This document shows, piece by piece, positions 12,546-24,957 of a stretch of DNA of 64,000 nucleotides. The stretch comes from Silybum marianum (lineage: Eukaryota; Streptophyta; Magnoliopsida; Asterales; Asteraceae), in contig CM072528.1 of the NCBI GenBank assembly GCA_036898165.1, positions 5,964,001-6,028,000 on the forward strand, read 5' to 3'. The first letter of the stretch is position 1; every line of letters starts with the position of its first letter. The position numbers were made by a program, and so were the translations under genes. The notes under the pieces are model-generated. The model was not told the origin of the DNA, ran no database searches, and saw nothing but the letters and a program-made list of their open reading frames with translations.

Positions 12546-12760
12546 TTAGAGCAAAGAACCCGGTCCAAATGAAGAGTGAGTCAACGAAGTCACCGACGAC
12601 CGCTTGAAGAGAAAGAGGCGGTCCACCATCTTACGTGGCAAAGTCTTAAGGTTAAAGGGTTGAAAGGGCTCCACAAAGTCGTCACTGGGCCCCACTCGTT
12701 TGGAAGAACCCGGTCCGGTCCGGTCCATTTAATTCGTTGACTCGTGGCTCCCGTTCCAGC
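12546..12760. promoter_or_regulatory. GC-richer island with W-box cores, function unknown
   Basis: A less AT-rich patch in AT-rich surroundings. It has AAGAACCCGGTCC at both sides (about 12554 and 12705), a GGGCCC motif (12687), and W-box cores (TTGAC) as GTCAA at 12580 and GTTGACTC at about 12736. It may be old regulatory sequence or a decayed exon. It lies over 4 kb upstream of the WRKY gene, so any link is speculative. Confidence 0.25.
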
Positions 12761-13289
12761 AAGAACCAGGAGGAAGAAATATGACTTCTTTTTTTTGTTT
12801 TTTCCTTTTGGGTCAAATTTGCTCTTTATACCCCTATACTTTTGTTCTTTTTTCTAGTTTTTCACATGTAACTTTAATTGTTTACTAAAAGGTACCTTGC
12901 TTAAAAAAACAATCCTTAATGTAAAAAATAACTTTGTAAAAATGTCTTCAAGAAAAAAATTATAGAAAAAATATGAGACTTCTTTGAAAGAGAGCAACTA
13001 CGATGAACGAATTTTTTTTTGATATTTTGGGTTGCAACTTCAAATATGTAAAAGGGGTAATTTTGTATGGATGTTGGTAGCATAAGAAGACAGGAAAATA
13101 TAGATATATTCAAGAAAAGACTAATCAGTGTTTATCCTTCTTAATTTCTAAGTATAGCAGTATGTGATAAGGTAAATATTCCCACTTAAATAATTTGGTC
13201 TGAAAATGTAAGATTATCTGTAAAAAAGCAACCACGCTTGAAAAAAAATGTGTATTTTCGTCATCTAATGCTCCAATTATGTACCATAA

Positions 13290-13937
13290 GAGTGCGTTTG
13301 ATACACTGAATATGACTGGATAAAACATAACACATATTATTGTTCCACGTTTGACAGAGCTTTTATTTGGAACAGACTGGAACATGGTGGAACAATCTGG
13401 AATAGACATGGTCCACTCTCACCCTATGGAACAAGATGGAACAAACATATATTTTAACAATATACCTGTAAAATAAAATTTAATTCTCTTCTAAAAAATC
13501 AAATATGCATTCCTCTTTACATTTTATCCATTTTTTAAATTTTATTTATTGTATTTTTATCTCATTTACATCATCGTCCTTATATTTTTTTGGTTAATTT
13601 ATGTAATTTACTAAATAATAATAACAATAATAAAATAGTATAGAAAAGGTACAAATTAAATAGAGGTTGGAAATTAATAAATTTCATATTTTGGTATCAT
13701 TTTAATCTTTTGACGAAAACTTTTTACTAATATATTTTGCAATTAAAAGTATTTTGTTTATTATAGATCAATAAATTATATAAACTAATAAATTTATATA
13801 ACATATATAAACAGCTCATTCGAAGTAAATCGGCCATTTTACCAGTCATGTTTTGTCTTACCAAACGTTGATTAGTTGTCATGTCTTGTTATATTATCTT
13901 AGTTATGTTCTGTCATGTCTGAGTACCAAACGCACCC
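13290..13937. mobile_element. PIF/Harbinger-like element, TAA target duplication, family G copy 1
   Basis: Ends GAGTGCGTTTGATAC and GTACCAAACGCACCC, flanked by TAA (13287-13289 and 13938-13940). The 648-bp interior contains repeated GGAACA / TGTTCC and ATGAC motifs. The same ends and subterminal motifs (ACGTTTGGTAA, CATGAC) occur in the larger element at 61809-62912, so the two are one family. No transposase. Confidence 0.8.
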
Positions 13938-13940
13938 TAA

Positions 13941-15265
13941 AATGCTAAGAATACTTTGTTCACTGCTTATATTGCTTCATACATACTTTTTGCATGACAT
14001 ATATATGAAACATGTAAAGTGACAAAAATATTGACAAATGATTATTTATCGTAACTGATAGTTACTAAACACTTGAAATGAGAAGAGAAGTAACTAAACG
14101 AAAATATAGTAGTACACACAACATACCAAAAAGGAAACTAAATACTAGAGGTAATAAAGTTACTTTATAGTATTTGGCTCGGTGTTGTTGCAATTTTGTA
14201 AAGTTGAAGAAAATTTTCTCAAAGATGGGACGATTAAATTAGTAAAATCAAGCACTCATTAATTAACAAATTTTCATAAACTTCACTTTTACAGCTACAA
14301 AGCCTAGTTTAGAAAATGTCTATCCTGAGACGATTGTCTAACGGAATAAAACTAACTTTAACACATCAAACACATATTATACATGTACAAAACTGATAGG
14401 TACAAACAATTTGGTCATCATTATTAACTGATTTTCAAAAAATAAAAAATTATTTGGCTGATTGCTCGCAAGTTGCAACATAATTAAAAACATACACAAT
14501 AAAACAAGGCTACATAGACACGCACTATAAATGATATTGTGCAAAAAAGAGTTATAATGGATTAATCCAAGATATAATAAAAAGGATGGAGCTGCCAAAT
14601 GGACCACCAATATTCCATCTACATTGATTCAAAGATACAAACAAACTATACACAACATACCAAAACTTGAACAAGGCACCAATTCAATCAACGCACACTT
14701 GTTGTTTGTTGAACCATTGAAGAGTACTCGAAGACAAATAACATTCAATGGCTCAATGCGACAAAACAAAATTCGACACTGAATTATGGTGTCGATGGCT
14801 GAAGGTTGAAGCGGTGAAGAGGGAAGAGAAAATGAACGACAATGAATACTCAACAATAGTGCTAAAATGACAGAAAAATGAATTATTATTTTAATATTTG
14901 GGCTGAAATATTTAGAATAAAAAATATGTGATTTTGGTGATGGGTTTGCTGGTTTCGTGATTTCGTCCAATTTTAATCCAAGTATAAACAATTTGAGCAA
15001 TTTATAATCAAATTAGACTTATGTAGTGGTTAAAGGTTTATCAAATATTTATACAACCATGTAATGTGTATAAATATGTGGAACAAGTATTCTAATAGGT
15101 CTTACAAACAATATAAAACGAAAATGAGTAACGATATCCTTTCTAGTTTTAATAGTATAGTGAATGATGATACTATTTGGACCATTTAGAAGAGTAGAGT
15201 GACAACTTTAGGATGTAAGTGTAATTAAGTACAAGTGTAGGGGTTAAAATAGAAATGTAGGAAAG
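13941..15265. other. Intergenic, no gene seen
   Basis: Contains a 123-codon open frame on the minus strand (14629-15000) with no recognisable domain, no promoter-like sequence and low-complexity flanks. I do not call it a gene. Confidence 0.35.
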
Positions 15266-15269
15266 TAAT

Positions 15270-15415
15270 CCGTCGTCACGAGGAAGTGCCGGACCGCTTG
15301 GGGCGGTGAATTTTTTGGGAACGCGTCAATCTCATCTTTGACAAACCTCAGACGCAATCAATGTCATTTTCCCTATTCCTTTGTGGGTCCCGCCTGCCAC
15401 GTGTCATAATCCTCA
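15270..15415. promoter_or_regulatory. GC-richer island with G-box, upstream of WRKY gene
   Basis: An abrupt less AT-rich patch. It contains a perfect G-box (CACGTG, 15398-15403, in GCCACGTGTCA), a W-box core in CTTTGACAAA (about 15333), an ACGCGT motif and a GGTCCCG motif. It lies about 1.6 kb upstream of the WRKY start, within plausible distal-promoter range. The regulatory role is inferred from motifs only. Confidence 0.35.
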
Positions 15416-16885
15416 CCCTTGTTTTTTCTACAAACTTTTTCTTATTTTGTTTTTACCCCTTTAAATTCATAAAATCTAAAATATATTTTTACTTTTTTCC
15501 ATTGATATAAATCTATTAAAAGTAAATCTGAAACATCTTATTTTAGCAATTAGATGATTCAATAATTGTTGTTAAAGAGATTTTTTTACAGCATATTTAT
15601 TTTCTTTCATATTTGTATTCAAGTAAATAATTGATATTGTCTATCGTTTAAAATCAAAAAACATTTAATTGTATTCATAATTTTCTTTTGAAAAAACTAA
15701 TTTTAATTATCTAGACTATTGCTGTTAATTCAGAATTGAAATAATTTCAAAGTTATGTTGTTTTTAGTTAATTTTGGATATTGAAATTTATTATTAACAG
15801 TTTTATCATTGAAAAATATACCAATAACTTAATTAATAATAATAATTTTACTTAATTCATGATTAATATTCTAATTGTAAACAAAACTACTTTTATTACG
15901 GTGGAATTCGAAATAAATCAATTTCCATATACATACTTTTCCATATATTTAAAATAAGATTTGACTCATTTACTTAAGATCTATTATTTGATTTATAAAA
16001 TCACACACACGAAATTACCATATTTTTATATGTGGTGAAAAAAATTGTAGTGTTGGTAGAACATTTATAACAAATATCTAAAATAATACAAGTTAAAATA
16101 ATTAAATAAATAAAATAATTAATAATTAATAATTAATAATTAATAATTGTTTCGTCTGTATATATAACTAAAAGAAAGTAAGACCGCAACTATACTCCGG
16201 TCCTATTGGCTATTGCGTTGAATAAAACGATTACATCCAAATCGTGTGGTCAATTTTCATTTTTTTGCCCTTTTCTTTCTGCTTTCTTTCCTTGCATTTT
16301 CAAATTTATGTTTTATTTAATTCAAATTTATGGTCTAATGCTGACTTAAATAAAAAAAACAAAAGTTTCCAAAAAAGAAAAAAACAAAATCAAATCCCAT
16401 TAGTTTCTGATGAAAAAGATCTGAAATAAATTCTGGGTTTTTATTTCCTTAAAAACTTTACCATAAAAAAACATTTTAAATGAATATTTATCAGAAATCA
16501 AAAAGAAATTAATCAAAATAGCAAAATTTTCACAATCAAATTCTATTTGTAACCATTTTAAACTAAATTCCCATTTTACTCACTGCTTACACAAATGTCT
16601 TAATAAAACCCCGGAATTAATTAACTTCAATGTCTCATATCGTAAGAAAAAATTAAATATTATTTCTCATCCTTAAATATATAGTTTTAAAGATTTTTAT
16701 GATTTTACTGTTTTTTTCTCTATTTTAGTATAGAATATAAAATAACTGTTAAAGGTATACAAATATACAGTAAATGTCTAAAATCTTTATTTGATTAAAA
16801 AGTTAATGTAAAAAGTGAATTTAGTCGAAAAGATCGAGCTATTTTAGTAAATTTCGAAGAATTAAGTATTTATTATTTATGGAAG

Positions 16886-17003
16886 AAAGTTTATAAATAA
16901 TTTATATATTTAAATGTTCATTCAGTCTCCAGTCTCAACTTCCCCTTTTTATTGCCGAGTCCACTGCCTGTTTGTGACTTGATTTCTCTCTCTATCTTCA
17001 TAA
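16886..17003 (+). promoter_or_regulatory. WRKY core promoter and 5' leader
   Basis: TATA-like sequences (TTTATAAATAATTTATATAT) lie about 100 bp before the start codon. They are followed by a pyrimidine-rich leader (CAGTCTCAACTTCCCC, then TTTCTCTCTCTATC) containing no upstream ATG. The transcription start is probably near 16920-16935. Confidence 0.45.
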
Positions 17004-19418
17004 ATGGCCAAGGGATCAAGTGGACTCTCCTTTGATTCAGATCCCATCAGATTACTATTTTCACACAAAACCACCGTCATCAACTCTTTTTCCGACAACC
17101 ACCACCGCCACCACCACCACCTAATTATGGATACCGCCGGCAACACCTCTTCTTCATCACCGCCACCTACCACCATACAATTCCCACTCAACCTCAACTG
17201 CAATCATGATCGACCTCATCATGATAATGATAATAATCATAATAATAAAAGGATAAACGAGATGGATTTCTTCGCTGATAAAAAAATTATTGAAGACGAT
17301 CGGTCAAGGTTGCCGGTCTCCACCTCCGATCCAGCCACCGAATTGGATTTTAATATCAACGTATGTCGTCAATCAGCTTAATTTTGTTTCGTTTAATTTC
17401 CTTCATATTGAAAATTTGATAGATGTTTTATTTTTGTTTTCAATTCTTCCGAATTCTGGTTTGTTTTCCATTTCTGGATTAGTTTTTCTCGTTGTTTTTG
17501 ATTGAATTTTTGATTGTTGACGATACGTACAGACTGGTTTGCATCTTGTTACCGGAAACACAAGCAGCGATCAGTCGTTAGTTGATGACGGAATATCTCC
17601 CAATTCTGAAGATAAACGAGCTAAAAATGAGGTCCTTACCAGATACTATTAATATTTCATATATATATGGAGATTAATTTGACCTAAATTTCATTTCTGT
17701 GTTGAATTGAATCGTATTGATATGTTATATATTTGTAGAATTTGTAATTTGAAATCATTAATTCGATGTGTAGTTAGCAGTCGCTCAAGCTCAACTGGAG
17801 AAGATGAACACAGAAAATCAAAGATTGAGAGAAGCGTTGAATCAATTGACGGTGAATTACAACACGCTACAATCGCATCTCGTTACGATGATGCAACAAA
17901 AACAAAGAGAAGATCAACAATCTACCGATGATCATAAAACCAGTAACGACGGTGGAGGAGGCGGAGGAGGAGGAGGTGAAGTTATGATGGTACCGAGACC
18001 GTTCATGGATCTAGGTTTAGCAGCTCCAACGGCAGTTGAAACCGACGAGAATTCACAGTCGTCGTCGGAGGGGAGAAGCCACGACGAACATTCACATTCA
18101 CGATCACCGCCGCTTCATAACACCATTGGTCAAATGGAAGAAGGATCAGAACAAGGATCTCAGGTAATAAGGACTGGTTCGAATAAGGTTCCACGCCTAA
18201 GTTCTTCGAAGAATAACAACAACAATACAACTAATATTGATCAAGCTACTGAAGCAACCATTCGAAAAGCTAGGGTTTCTGTTCGAGCTCGATCAGAAGC
18301 TCCCATGGTATGTATATATATATATATAAACTTATAAATCGAACTTGATTAATTTCATAAAAATTCTGATTGAACTCCAAAATTAATTTCGTCAGATTTT
18401 TTAGATTGCAGATGGTTGTCAATGGAGGAAATACGGACAAAAAATGGCGAAAGGAAATCCATGTCCACGAGCATATTATCGATGCACCATGGCTGCCGGT
18501 TGTCCAGTTAGGAAACAAGTACGATTTTTCAGATTTAATTAATTAATCATTCCAAAACTCCATATCTCATCAAGAACAATAATTATATACAAATATGGTG
18601 ATGATTGTGATATTTTTGTAAAACAATTGATTAAAATTATGGTGCAATTTCAATCACTTTTTCAACAGGTACAAAGATGTGCAGAAGATAGAACAATCCT
18701 GATCACCACTTATGAAGGCAATCACAACCATCCTCTACCGCCGGCCGCCATGGCTATGGCTTCCACCACCTCCTCCGCCGCTAGGATGCTTCTCTCCGGT
18801 TCCATGCCGAGCTCCGACGGCTTAATGAATTCAAATTTCTTAGCGCGAACTTTCCTTTCTTGTTCTTCAAGTATGGCCACCATCTCTGCCTCCGCCCCCT
18901 TCCCCACCGTCTCCTTAGACCTGACCCAAACTCCGAACCCGTTACAGTTTCAGCGCGGACCGGGTCAGTTCCAGGTTCCATTCTCGAACCCACAACAACA
19001 AAACTTCACCGGCCCAAACGCCGCCCTACTGCCACAGATTTTTGGTCAGGCTTTATACAACCAGTCGAAATTTTCCGGCCTACAAATGTCACAGGATATG
19101 GAGGGTGGGGCAAGTTCTCAAATGGGTATTCCGCCGTTGCACCACCAAGGGGCGTCGCCGGCGGCGTTGGCTGACACCGTGACCGCCCTTACTGCTGACC
19201 CGAATTTCTCTGCTGCATTAGCGGCGGCGATTTCTTCTGTTTTTGGTGGCGGTGGATCTCAGCCGAACAGCGGCGGAGGCGGTGGTGGTGGTGGTGGTGC
19301 CACCAATAATGGGAACGTCACTGCTACCAACAGCAACAACAATGGCAGCGCAACTACTAGCAACAATAATAGCCATGGCAACAATAAAGTCAACAACTCA
19401 AGTTTTCAAGGAAATTAA
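17004..19418 (+). CDS. WRKY transcription factor, group IIb (WRKY6/31/42-like)
   Basis: DNA-binding transcription factor that would bind W-box (TTGAC) promoters in the nucleus. Coding exons: 17004-17360, 17533-17631, 17774-18307, 18405-18518 and 18669-19418, all phase 0 with GT/AG introns, giving 617 aa. WRKYGQK is at residues 337-343. The zinc ligands are C357, C363, H387 and H389 (C-X5-C-X23-H-X-H). The intron after PVRKQ and before VQRCAED is the position diagnostic of groups IIa/IIb. Exon 2 encodes GLHLVTGNTSSDQSLVDDG and EDKRAKNE. Exon 3 opens with a leucine-zipper-like helix (LAVAQAQLEKMN...LREALNQL), a IIb feature. His, Gly and Asn runs occur at residues ~33-40, ~211-220 and in the tail, which is also Ala-rich before the Gly tract. 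Group IIb members act in defence, senescence and phosphate signalling; the role here is inference. Confidence 0.93.
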
Positions 19419-20900
19419 AATTAACCATAATTAAATGGGTTTAGTTTTTTTTTAATTACCTTTTTTAAATTATTTGGTTATTAATTTACTACAACACACA
19501 CATGTTTTCCTTTTCTTTTGTTTTCTTTTTTTTTTTGTTATTTTTGGTGTTTTTTTTATTTTATAAAAAAAGAAATAGTTGGGGTTTAAGTTGGATTTTT
19601 TCATTCTTTTTGGTTTGAATAAGGGAGTTTCTTTTTTTCTTTATAATTATACAATAATTAATTATTATAAAAATAGGAATTTTCAATTTTTATTTATATG
19701 GATGATTTGTTAAACAAAAATCATGGTTTACTGAGTTGATAGAAACTGAATCATGATTTTTAATCCTAGTATTATTTATATTATCCTATCTCTAACAATA
19801 ATAATATTTAATTAATAAGAAAATGTGAGTTTCTTTTTAATTTGGTTTAATTGGAGGGGGAGGTTAAGATTAATTGATCCATGTGGATATGTAGCAAAGA
19901 AATGATAATTATTAATTAAATAATTGTTATGATTAATGATCGTGAATGCATTTCAAGACAAATAGAGAAGTCAATGAGAGTCAACGCCATAATAATTGTG
20001 GTTCTCATATAAGAATAACTTTAGTAGTTTGTCTAAAGATATTTAGATTATATCTTACAAAATTATCTTAAATAATATTTTAGAAGATTTTTTACATCTA
20101 TTATACTATAAATATATATTTTTTATAAAATGATTAAAGAAAACCCATTAATACACCTTTTTCTCTCTTATAAAATAAGTAAGAGCAAGCTAACTAATGC
20201 AGATTAGATACTCATCCATGTTATAAAAAACATAATTAATGAATATTTGTGTTCTTTCTTATTATTTTCCATTTCAGAAAATGATTTAGATAATTTTTTG
20301 AGACCAATTCGTAAAGAAACAAAAATTCCAAGATCTATATTTTCTTTGATTTAAAGATGTTGAAAATTTTCTTATATAATTAATTGACGGATTCAAAGTG
20401 ACATTTAAATTATTCAGTCCTATTTATATAGATATATTTTTTAATATTATCTTAATATAAATTTTAAATCAGATCACTGTAATTTGTTGCTGATAGACAA
20501 ATCTATGCATTACATAAACACAATTAGCATACATACACATTTATTGTCGTATCTTAAAACTTATTAAATAGAAGTGTATGTAATTGATTAGAATTCATAT
20601 ACATTCAAAGACAAACAACTAATGTAAAAAAATTGAATGCTTTATTAAAATAAAAAAGATTAAAAAGATTTTGATTTTAATATTTCACTTACATGTTAAA
20701 CAAATTGTTCAAAAGATTCGCAGAATAAAAGTTGAACTATGGAGCTACTCATTCAAATGAATTTTTAAGTTGAAAAAACTTCATGAGAATAATCTATTTT
20801 GTTCTAATTCTTATTTGGTGTAACATATTTCAAAACTTTATTTTTATATCAGGTTTGTGACATATTAAACATTTAAGTAATATTTGGTGATGAGGCTAAA
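19419..20900. other. WRKY 3' region and AT-rich intergenic, no gene seen
   Basis: T-rich sequence follows the WRKY stop, probably its 3' UTR. ATTTTATAAAAAAAGAAATAG near 19557 is a possible polyadenylation region. After that there are only AT-rich stretches without features. Confidence 0.4.
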
Positions 20901-20913
20901 TGATGTGAATTTT

Positions 20914-21215
20914 TTATATATAATATATAGCTGTGATGTATTTTTTATTAGACCTTTCATAACCAAAAAACCCTAATCCATGGTCAGCTTCCCCATGCGT
21001 ACCCTTCCCCTGCCATTGAATTGAGAGAAAGTAAACGACTAAATCCACACCAAACATAGAGATAATATCTAGTTCGGAGGAACTTATATCTTTACGGAAT
21101 AATTTGAAGCCACTGGTGATCCTTCTATCGACCAACAAAGTTAATTTATGAAAGGAGGACACATATATCTTTGTGCTCCACAATAAATGCGAAGGCAACC
21201 GTGGATGCACCTCTA
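20914..21215 (-). other. Unassigned 98-codon open frame
   Basis: On the minus strand the frame begins MHPRLPSHLLWSTK and continues without a known motif. Its composition is slightly less AT-rich than its surroundings. No promoter or splice pattern is evident. It could be a fragment of a decayed gene or transposon. I do not claim that it is expressed. Confidence 0.15.
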
Positions 21216-22890
21216 GATATCCTTACCTTTATGCATACTTTTTTTATACTACACTTTGCTTCCATTTCCTTTATTCAATGAAAACTTGTCTTTACCCTCA
21301 AAAACCATCTTCTCCACCCATTATTATTGTTCTTCACTAGTCCTTTTGCTCAATGCATTGGATCATTTTCTGGAGAAGTTTTGTTAAGAGAGAAAAAAAA
21401 AGAATAGTGTGTGTAACAACCGAAAACACAAAATAAGAATTTCATAGCCTTTGCCCAAATTGGAAAATACATTTATTAATACAAATCTATAATTCAACAA
21501 AATCTCAAGAGTTGCAACGGATATAAAGTATACTACTGAGATTTATTACATAACTAAGGATAAATTCTAGACGCCTATCTAACTAGAAAATAACGCTCTC
21601 ACTTCACTTCTCAAGCTCAAACCTTCTCATTGCCCTTGCTAGAGCTCTCCACATTAAAAATGATTTCAGTTTAATAAAAAGCGAGGGTTAGACCAAAGGT
21701 CTAGTGAATTCTCTCCAATACATGAATATATGTCAATTCAATTTGTTATAAAACATTAGTTTAAAACAAATACGCACACATCTCAAAATATAAAACACTA
21801 ATACTCGTTATAATGGTTAAACACACTTATTTTCACGCACACTAGTGACTAAACAATTGGGCTCATACTTGCCTTTTTAGTAAGCTACATGAAATGTATG
21901 CACGTGTTTCATGCATGTACAATTTTCCCGTAATTTAAACATCAATGTATATACACAAACTAATAACTCACATTATACAAATAATCATCTCACATTTAGA
22001 TAATGCACCTTATGTGAATTTATGTCAAACACAACTCCCATATGACGGATAAACATACTTCTGATTGCAAACAAACTGAAGTCCCAACCTACACGCATAC
22101 TTTCAGTCTAGAATTTTACACCAACCGAACACCTGAATTGAGGGTACCAAATGATAAATTAATAACCCCTAAGGGCCTCCAAAGGACTTACTTGCAAACC
22201 TATTAAATAAGGATTCAGACTACAAACCTTCACTAAGCTTAAAACAAAAACTGAAATTTGGCAAACAGGGGAAATGCAGGTCCCATGCGACCCTACCTGC
22301 AGAAGTCAGCCAGTGCACTTAGATAGGTAGTTGATTTCATTAGGGAATTGAATTATAGGAAAGTCACGATCACTTTCTCAAGGAATAGTCTAAGGCCGAT
22401 TAGAAAGCCATATATTGGAAGCAGGGGATTAGCCGCAGCTGAAGCCATAGATCTTACCCGGGATGCTCCTAAGGTTCATCGGGACATTTTCCTACCCGCA
22501 TTGGGGTCGCATTTTCCAACAGTTTCACCTACATATTTCAGGTCGAGAAATCAGACCAGAAATTGATTTTGGAGGTCGAGAAATCATACATCATACCAGT
22601 TGTCATGGGAGGAGGAGGAGGAGGAGTCGCCGACTGTCGTGTGAAGAGGACTCGCCGACAGTCGTGGGAGGGATCTGGGAAATCAATGTGTGGATGAGGA
22701 TGCTAGACGTGAGAAGGTAATTGTGGAAGAAAACAACATTTGTACCGTTTTGCATAGACCTAATAGAGAAATCGCTTAGAGGTAAATGGAACTGTTAAGA
22801 GGTGATTTTTTTACCAAACAACAAATAACTCTTAATCGCGTAGAGGTTACCTCTGTATGGCATGGTTAAGTGCCAAACAAATAATCCCTA
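21216..22890. other. Intergenic with decayed repeat pieces
   Basis: No gene is recognised. A GC-richer piece at about 22600-22690 contains (GGA)n and two copies of a CTCGCCGAC / TCGCCGACTGTCG motif. Around 22885 a CCAAACAAATAATCCCTAA sequence looks like the right end of a Harbinger-like MITE whose left end I could not find. At 22895-22990, CCACAAAGACCAAATCCACAA resembles a MULE-like terminal region. Confidence 0.35.
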
Positions 22891-23105
22891 AGACAAATTG
22901 AATACCACAAAGACCAAATCCACAATAACGACACCATAAAGACCCTAGTAAAAAAGTATCAAATCATAGGGACCAAATCCACAATCCACTCATATAATTA
23001 TTATTTTACACGTAAATAAACAAATAAAAAGGTCAATCTTATCACGACTTTTACAATTTTGGGTAATATTTACGAATTTTATAAAAAAACATACAAACAT
23101 AAAGA

Positions 23106-23766
23106 AAAGTTTATTTGAGAAGTGGTAAATATTTGATAAAAAAAAGTGATCCTAGCTCTTGATTTGGTCGACAATTGCGGGTTTGACCATGAAGCACCGG
23201 AAAATTCCTCACATTGGTATGAGAAAGATAGACGGATAGTTTCGTAACTTTTACAAATATGCGGCAAATAAATTCATATGTGAATCACATGTGTTCACAT
23301 ATGAACTATATATTCATATGTGAACCCATTGATTAGTTCACACGTGAATTAACTAATTCATATATGAATCCACAGATTCATATACGAATAAGTTAACTAT
23401 ATGTGAATCACACATGTTAATATATAAGTCGGTTAATTAGTTCATATATGAATCACACATGTTAATATATGAATTGATTAATTAGTTCATATGTGAATCA
23501 GTTAAAACAATTCATATGTTAATTACATGAGTTTACATAAAAACATATAGTTCATATGTGAATCATATAGGTTCATATATGAATCCGCTTGCCCCATATT
23601 TGTAAAAATTACAAAATTACCCCGTCTATATTTCCTGTAACAACAATTTTTGACCAGTTAAAGCGGTAATTATTGATCAGTCAAATCCGATATTTATCAT
23701 ATGAAAGACTATGATCACTTATTTACTTCTCAAATATTTATCAATTCTTAAAATAACTTTTGGCTA
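23106..23766. mobile_element. Large foldback element with internal CATATG palindrome array
   Basis: Outer arms of roughly 160 bp pair imperfectly. On the left are AAAAGTTTATTTGAGAAGTG, AAGTGATC, GTTTGACCATG and ATAGACGGATAG..TTTTACAAATATG. The right arm carries their inverse: CATATTTGTAAAAATTACA, CCCCGTCTAT, TGATCACTTATTTACTTCTC. Between the arms, about 23270-23585, is a dense irregular array of TTCATATGTGAA / TTCATATATGAATC units. It has no coding content. The class is uncertain; a MULE-like or simple foldback origin is possible. Confidence 0.6.
23270..23585. repeat. Palindromic minisatellite built on TTCATATGTGAA
   Basis: About fifteen to twenty copies of a near-palindromic dodecamer (TTCATATGTGAA and variants TTCATATATGAA, TTCACATATGAA) are separated by short AT-rich or ATCACATG spacers. 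Each unit is its own reverse complement, so both strands can form many short hairpins. It is the loop region of the foldback element at 23106-23766. Confidence 0.75.
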
Positions 23767-24126
23767 CAAACATATTTAACATTTTATTTATTTATTGAAC
23801 ATATTTAACATCCTTCTATTTTAGTTTGTCTTAAAAATAAAGGTCCACATTAAAATAAGTTTTTAGTTTCTCATTCTATCCTTAATTAATGAGTCGAAGA
23901 AAGTTTTTCTCTCCATTATCAAGGGTAAAAGTATAATTTAGTTATTTAAAAAATGTACTAATTACATATTTTAAAACCGTGTGTCGTTTTCATTATAGAC
24001 ATTTAATTTGAGACGGATCGATTAATATGATTGCCTTTGTTTGTTTTTCTAATTTAACCTATAGGTGGAGAAAAATAACAATTGGTGACATATTCGGAAA
24101 ATAAACAAAAAGCAAGGGGCTATTTT

Positions 24127-24410
24127 GATATATATATATATATATATATATAGGGTTAGGTTCAAATGTGAACTCAATTTTGGCTGTGAACGTGAGAACG
24201 AATCTCAGCCACACATCTTCGGTTATGGTGGACGTGATCACGGAGGATTAACGCGATTCATGGGAGGGTGGAGATTATTAAAGGAGGGGAACCAGGTCAA
24301 AGCCGCCTTTATTGACCGGATAAGTGGCTGAGATTCGTCCTCACATTCACAACCAAAAATGAGTTCACATTTGAACTTTCCTCTCTCTCTCTCTCTATAT
24401 ATATATATAT
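24127..24410. mobile_element. Foldback element 1 of a tandem triple (family A-like) in TA/CT microsatellite
   Basis: A TA run (24127-24151) is followed by GGGTTAGGTTCAAATGTGAA. Arms containing AATTTTGGCTGTGAACGTGA and GAATCTCAGCCAC are mirrored on the right (GTGGCTGAGATTCG, TTCACAACCAAAAATGAG, TTCACATTTGAACTTTCC). A (CT)n run and a TA run (24397-24410) follow. The next element begins immediately after. Confidence 0.75.
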
Positions 24411-24646
24411 GGAGAGGTTCAAATCATAACTTTTGATTTTTAAGGGAACGAAGGACATATTATGGACCATATATGATGTGACTCCCACGTAATATTAAAT
24501 CATTTATGATTTAATATTAAATAAAAAATAATTTAATATTATATGGAACCCACATCATATATGATCAAAATATATCCCTTTGTTCCTTTAAAAATGCAAA
24601 GTTCTCATTTGAACCTTCCTCTCTCTCTCTCTCTATATATATATAT
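24411..24646. mobile_element. Foldback element 2 of a tandem triple (family C)
   Basis: Starts GGAGAGGTTCAAATCATAAC and ends TCTCATTTGAACCTTCC, followed by (CT)n and a TA run (24634-24646). The arms share TTTTTAAGGGAACGAAGGAC with its inverse TTGTTCCTTTAAAAA. The core is an inverted repeat of ATTAAATCATTTATGA. Related copies are at 32694-32918 and, truncated, at about 40737-40862. Confidence 0.75.
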
Positions 24647-24910
24647 AGAGGTATGTTCAAATACAAACTCAATTGAGAGTACAAACTATGCAAACCCATC
24701 ATAACCATCCAATCTAGAGATCAATGGTTGAGATTTTTTTATTTTAATTTGAATTTTAAAAAATAAGATAAGGGTAGTTTCGGAAGAATTTAAAAAAAAC
24801 TAATTTTAATTTAATCAATAATTAAATTACTATTTCTTAATTATCTAACCTACCATGATTATCATACTAACCGCCCACATCATCTTCTTCCTCATCTCTT
24901 TCTCCTACCT

Positions 24911-24957
<47 letters not shown>

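Noticed and set aside
14629..15000. 123-codon minus-strand open frame
   Set aside because: No recognisable domain, no promoter motif, and AT-rich intergenic composition. Chance is the simpler reading.
18627..18668. WRKY last exon starting at the upstream ATG
   Set aside because: These bases precede the CAACAG acceptor at 18668. They are intron, as the VQRCAED motif begins right after it.
23270..23585. CRISPR-like array
   Set aside because: Units are 12-bp palindromes with tiny irregular spacers in a plant nuclear context. There are no cas genes.
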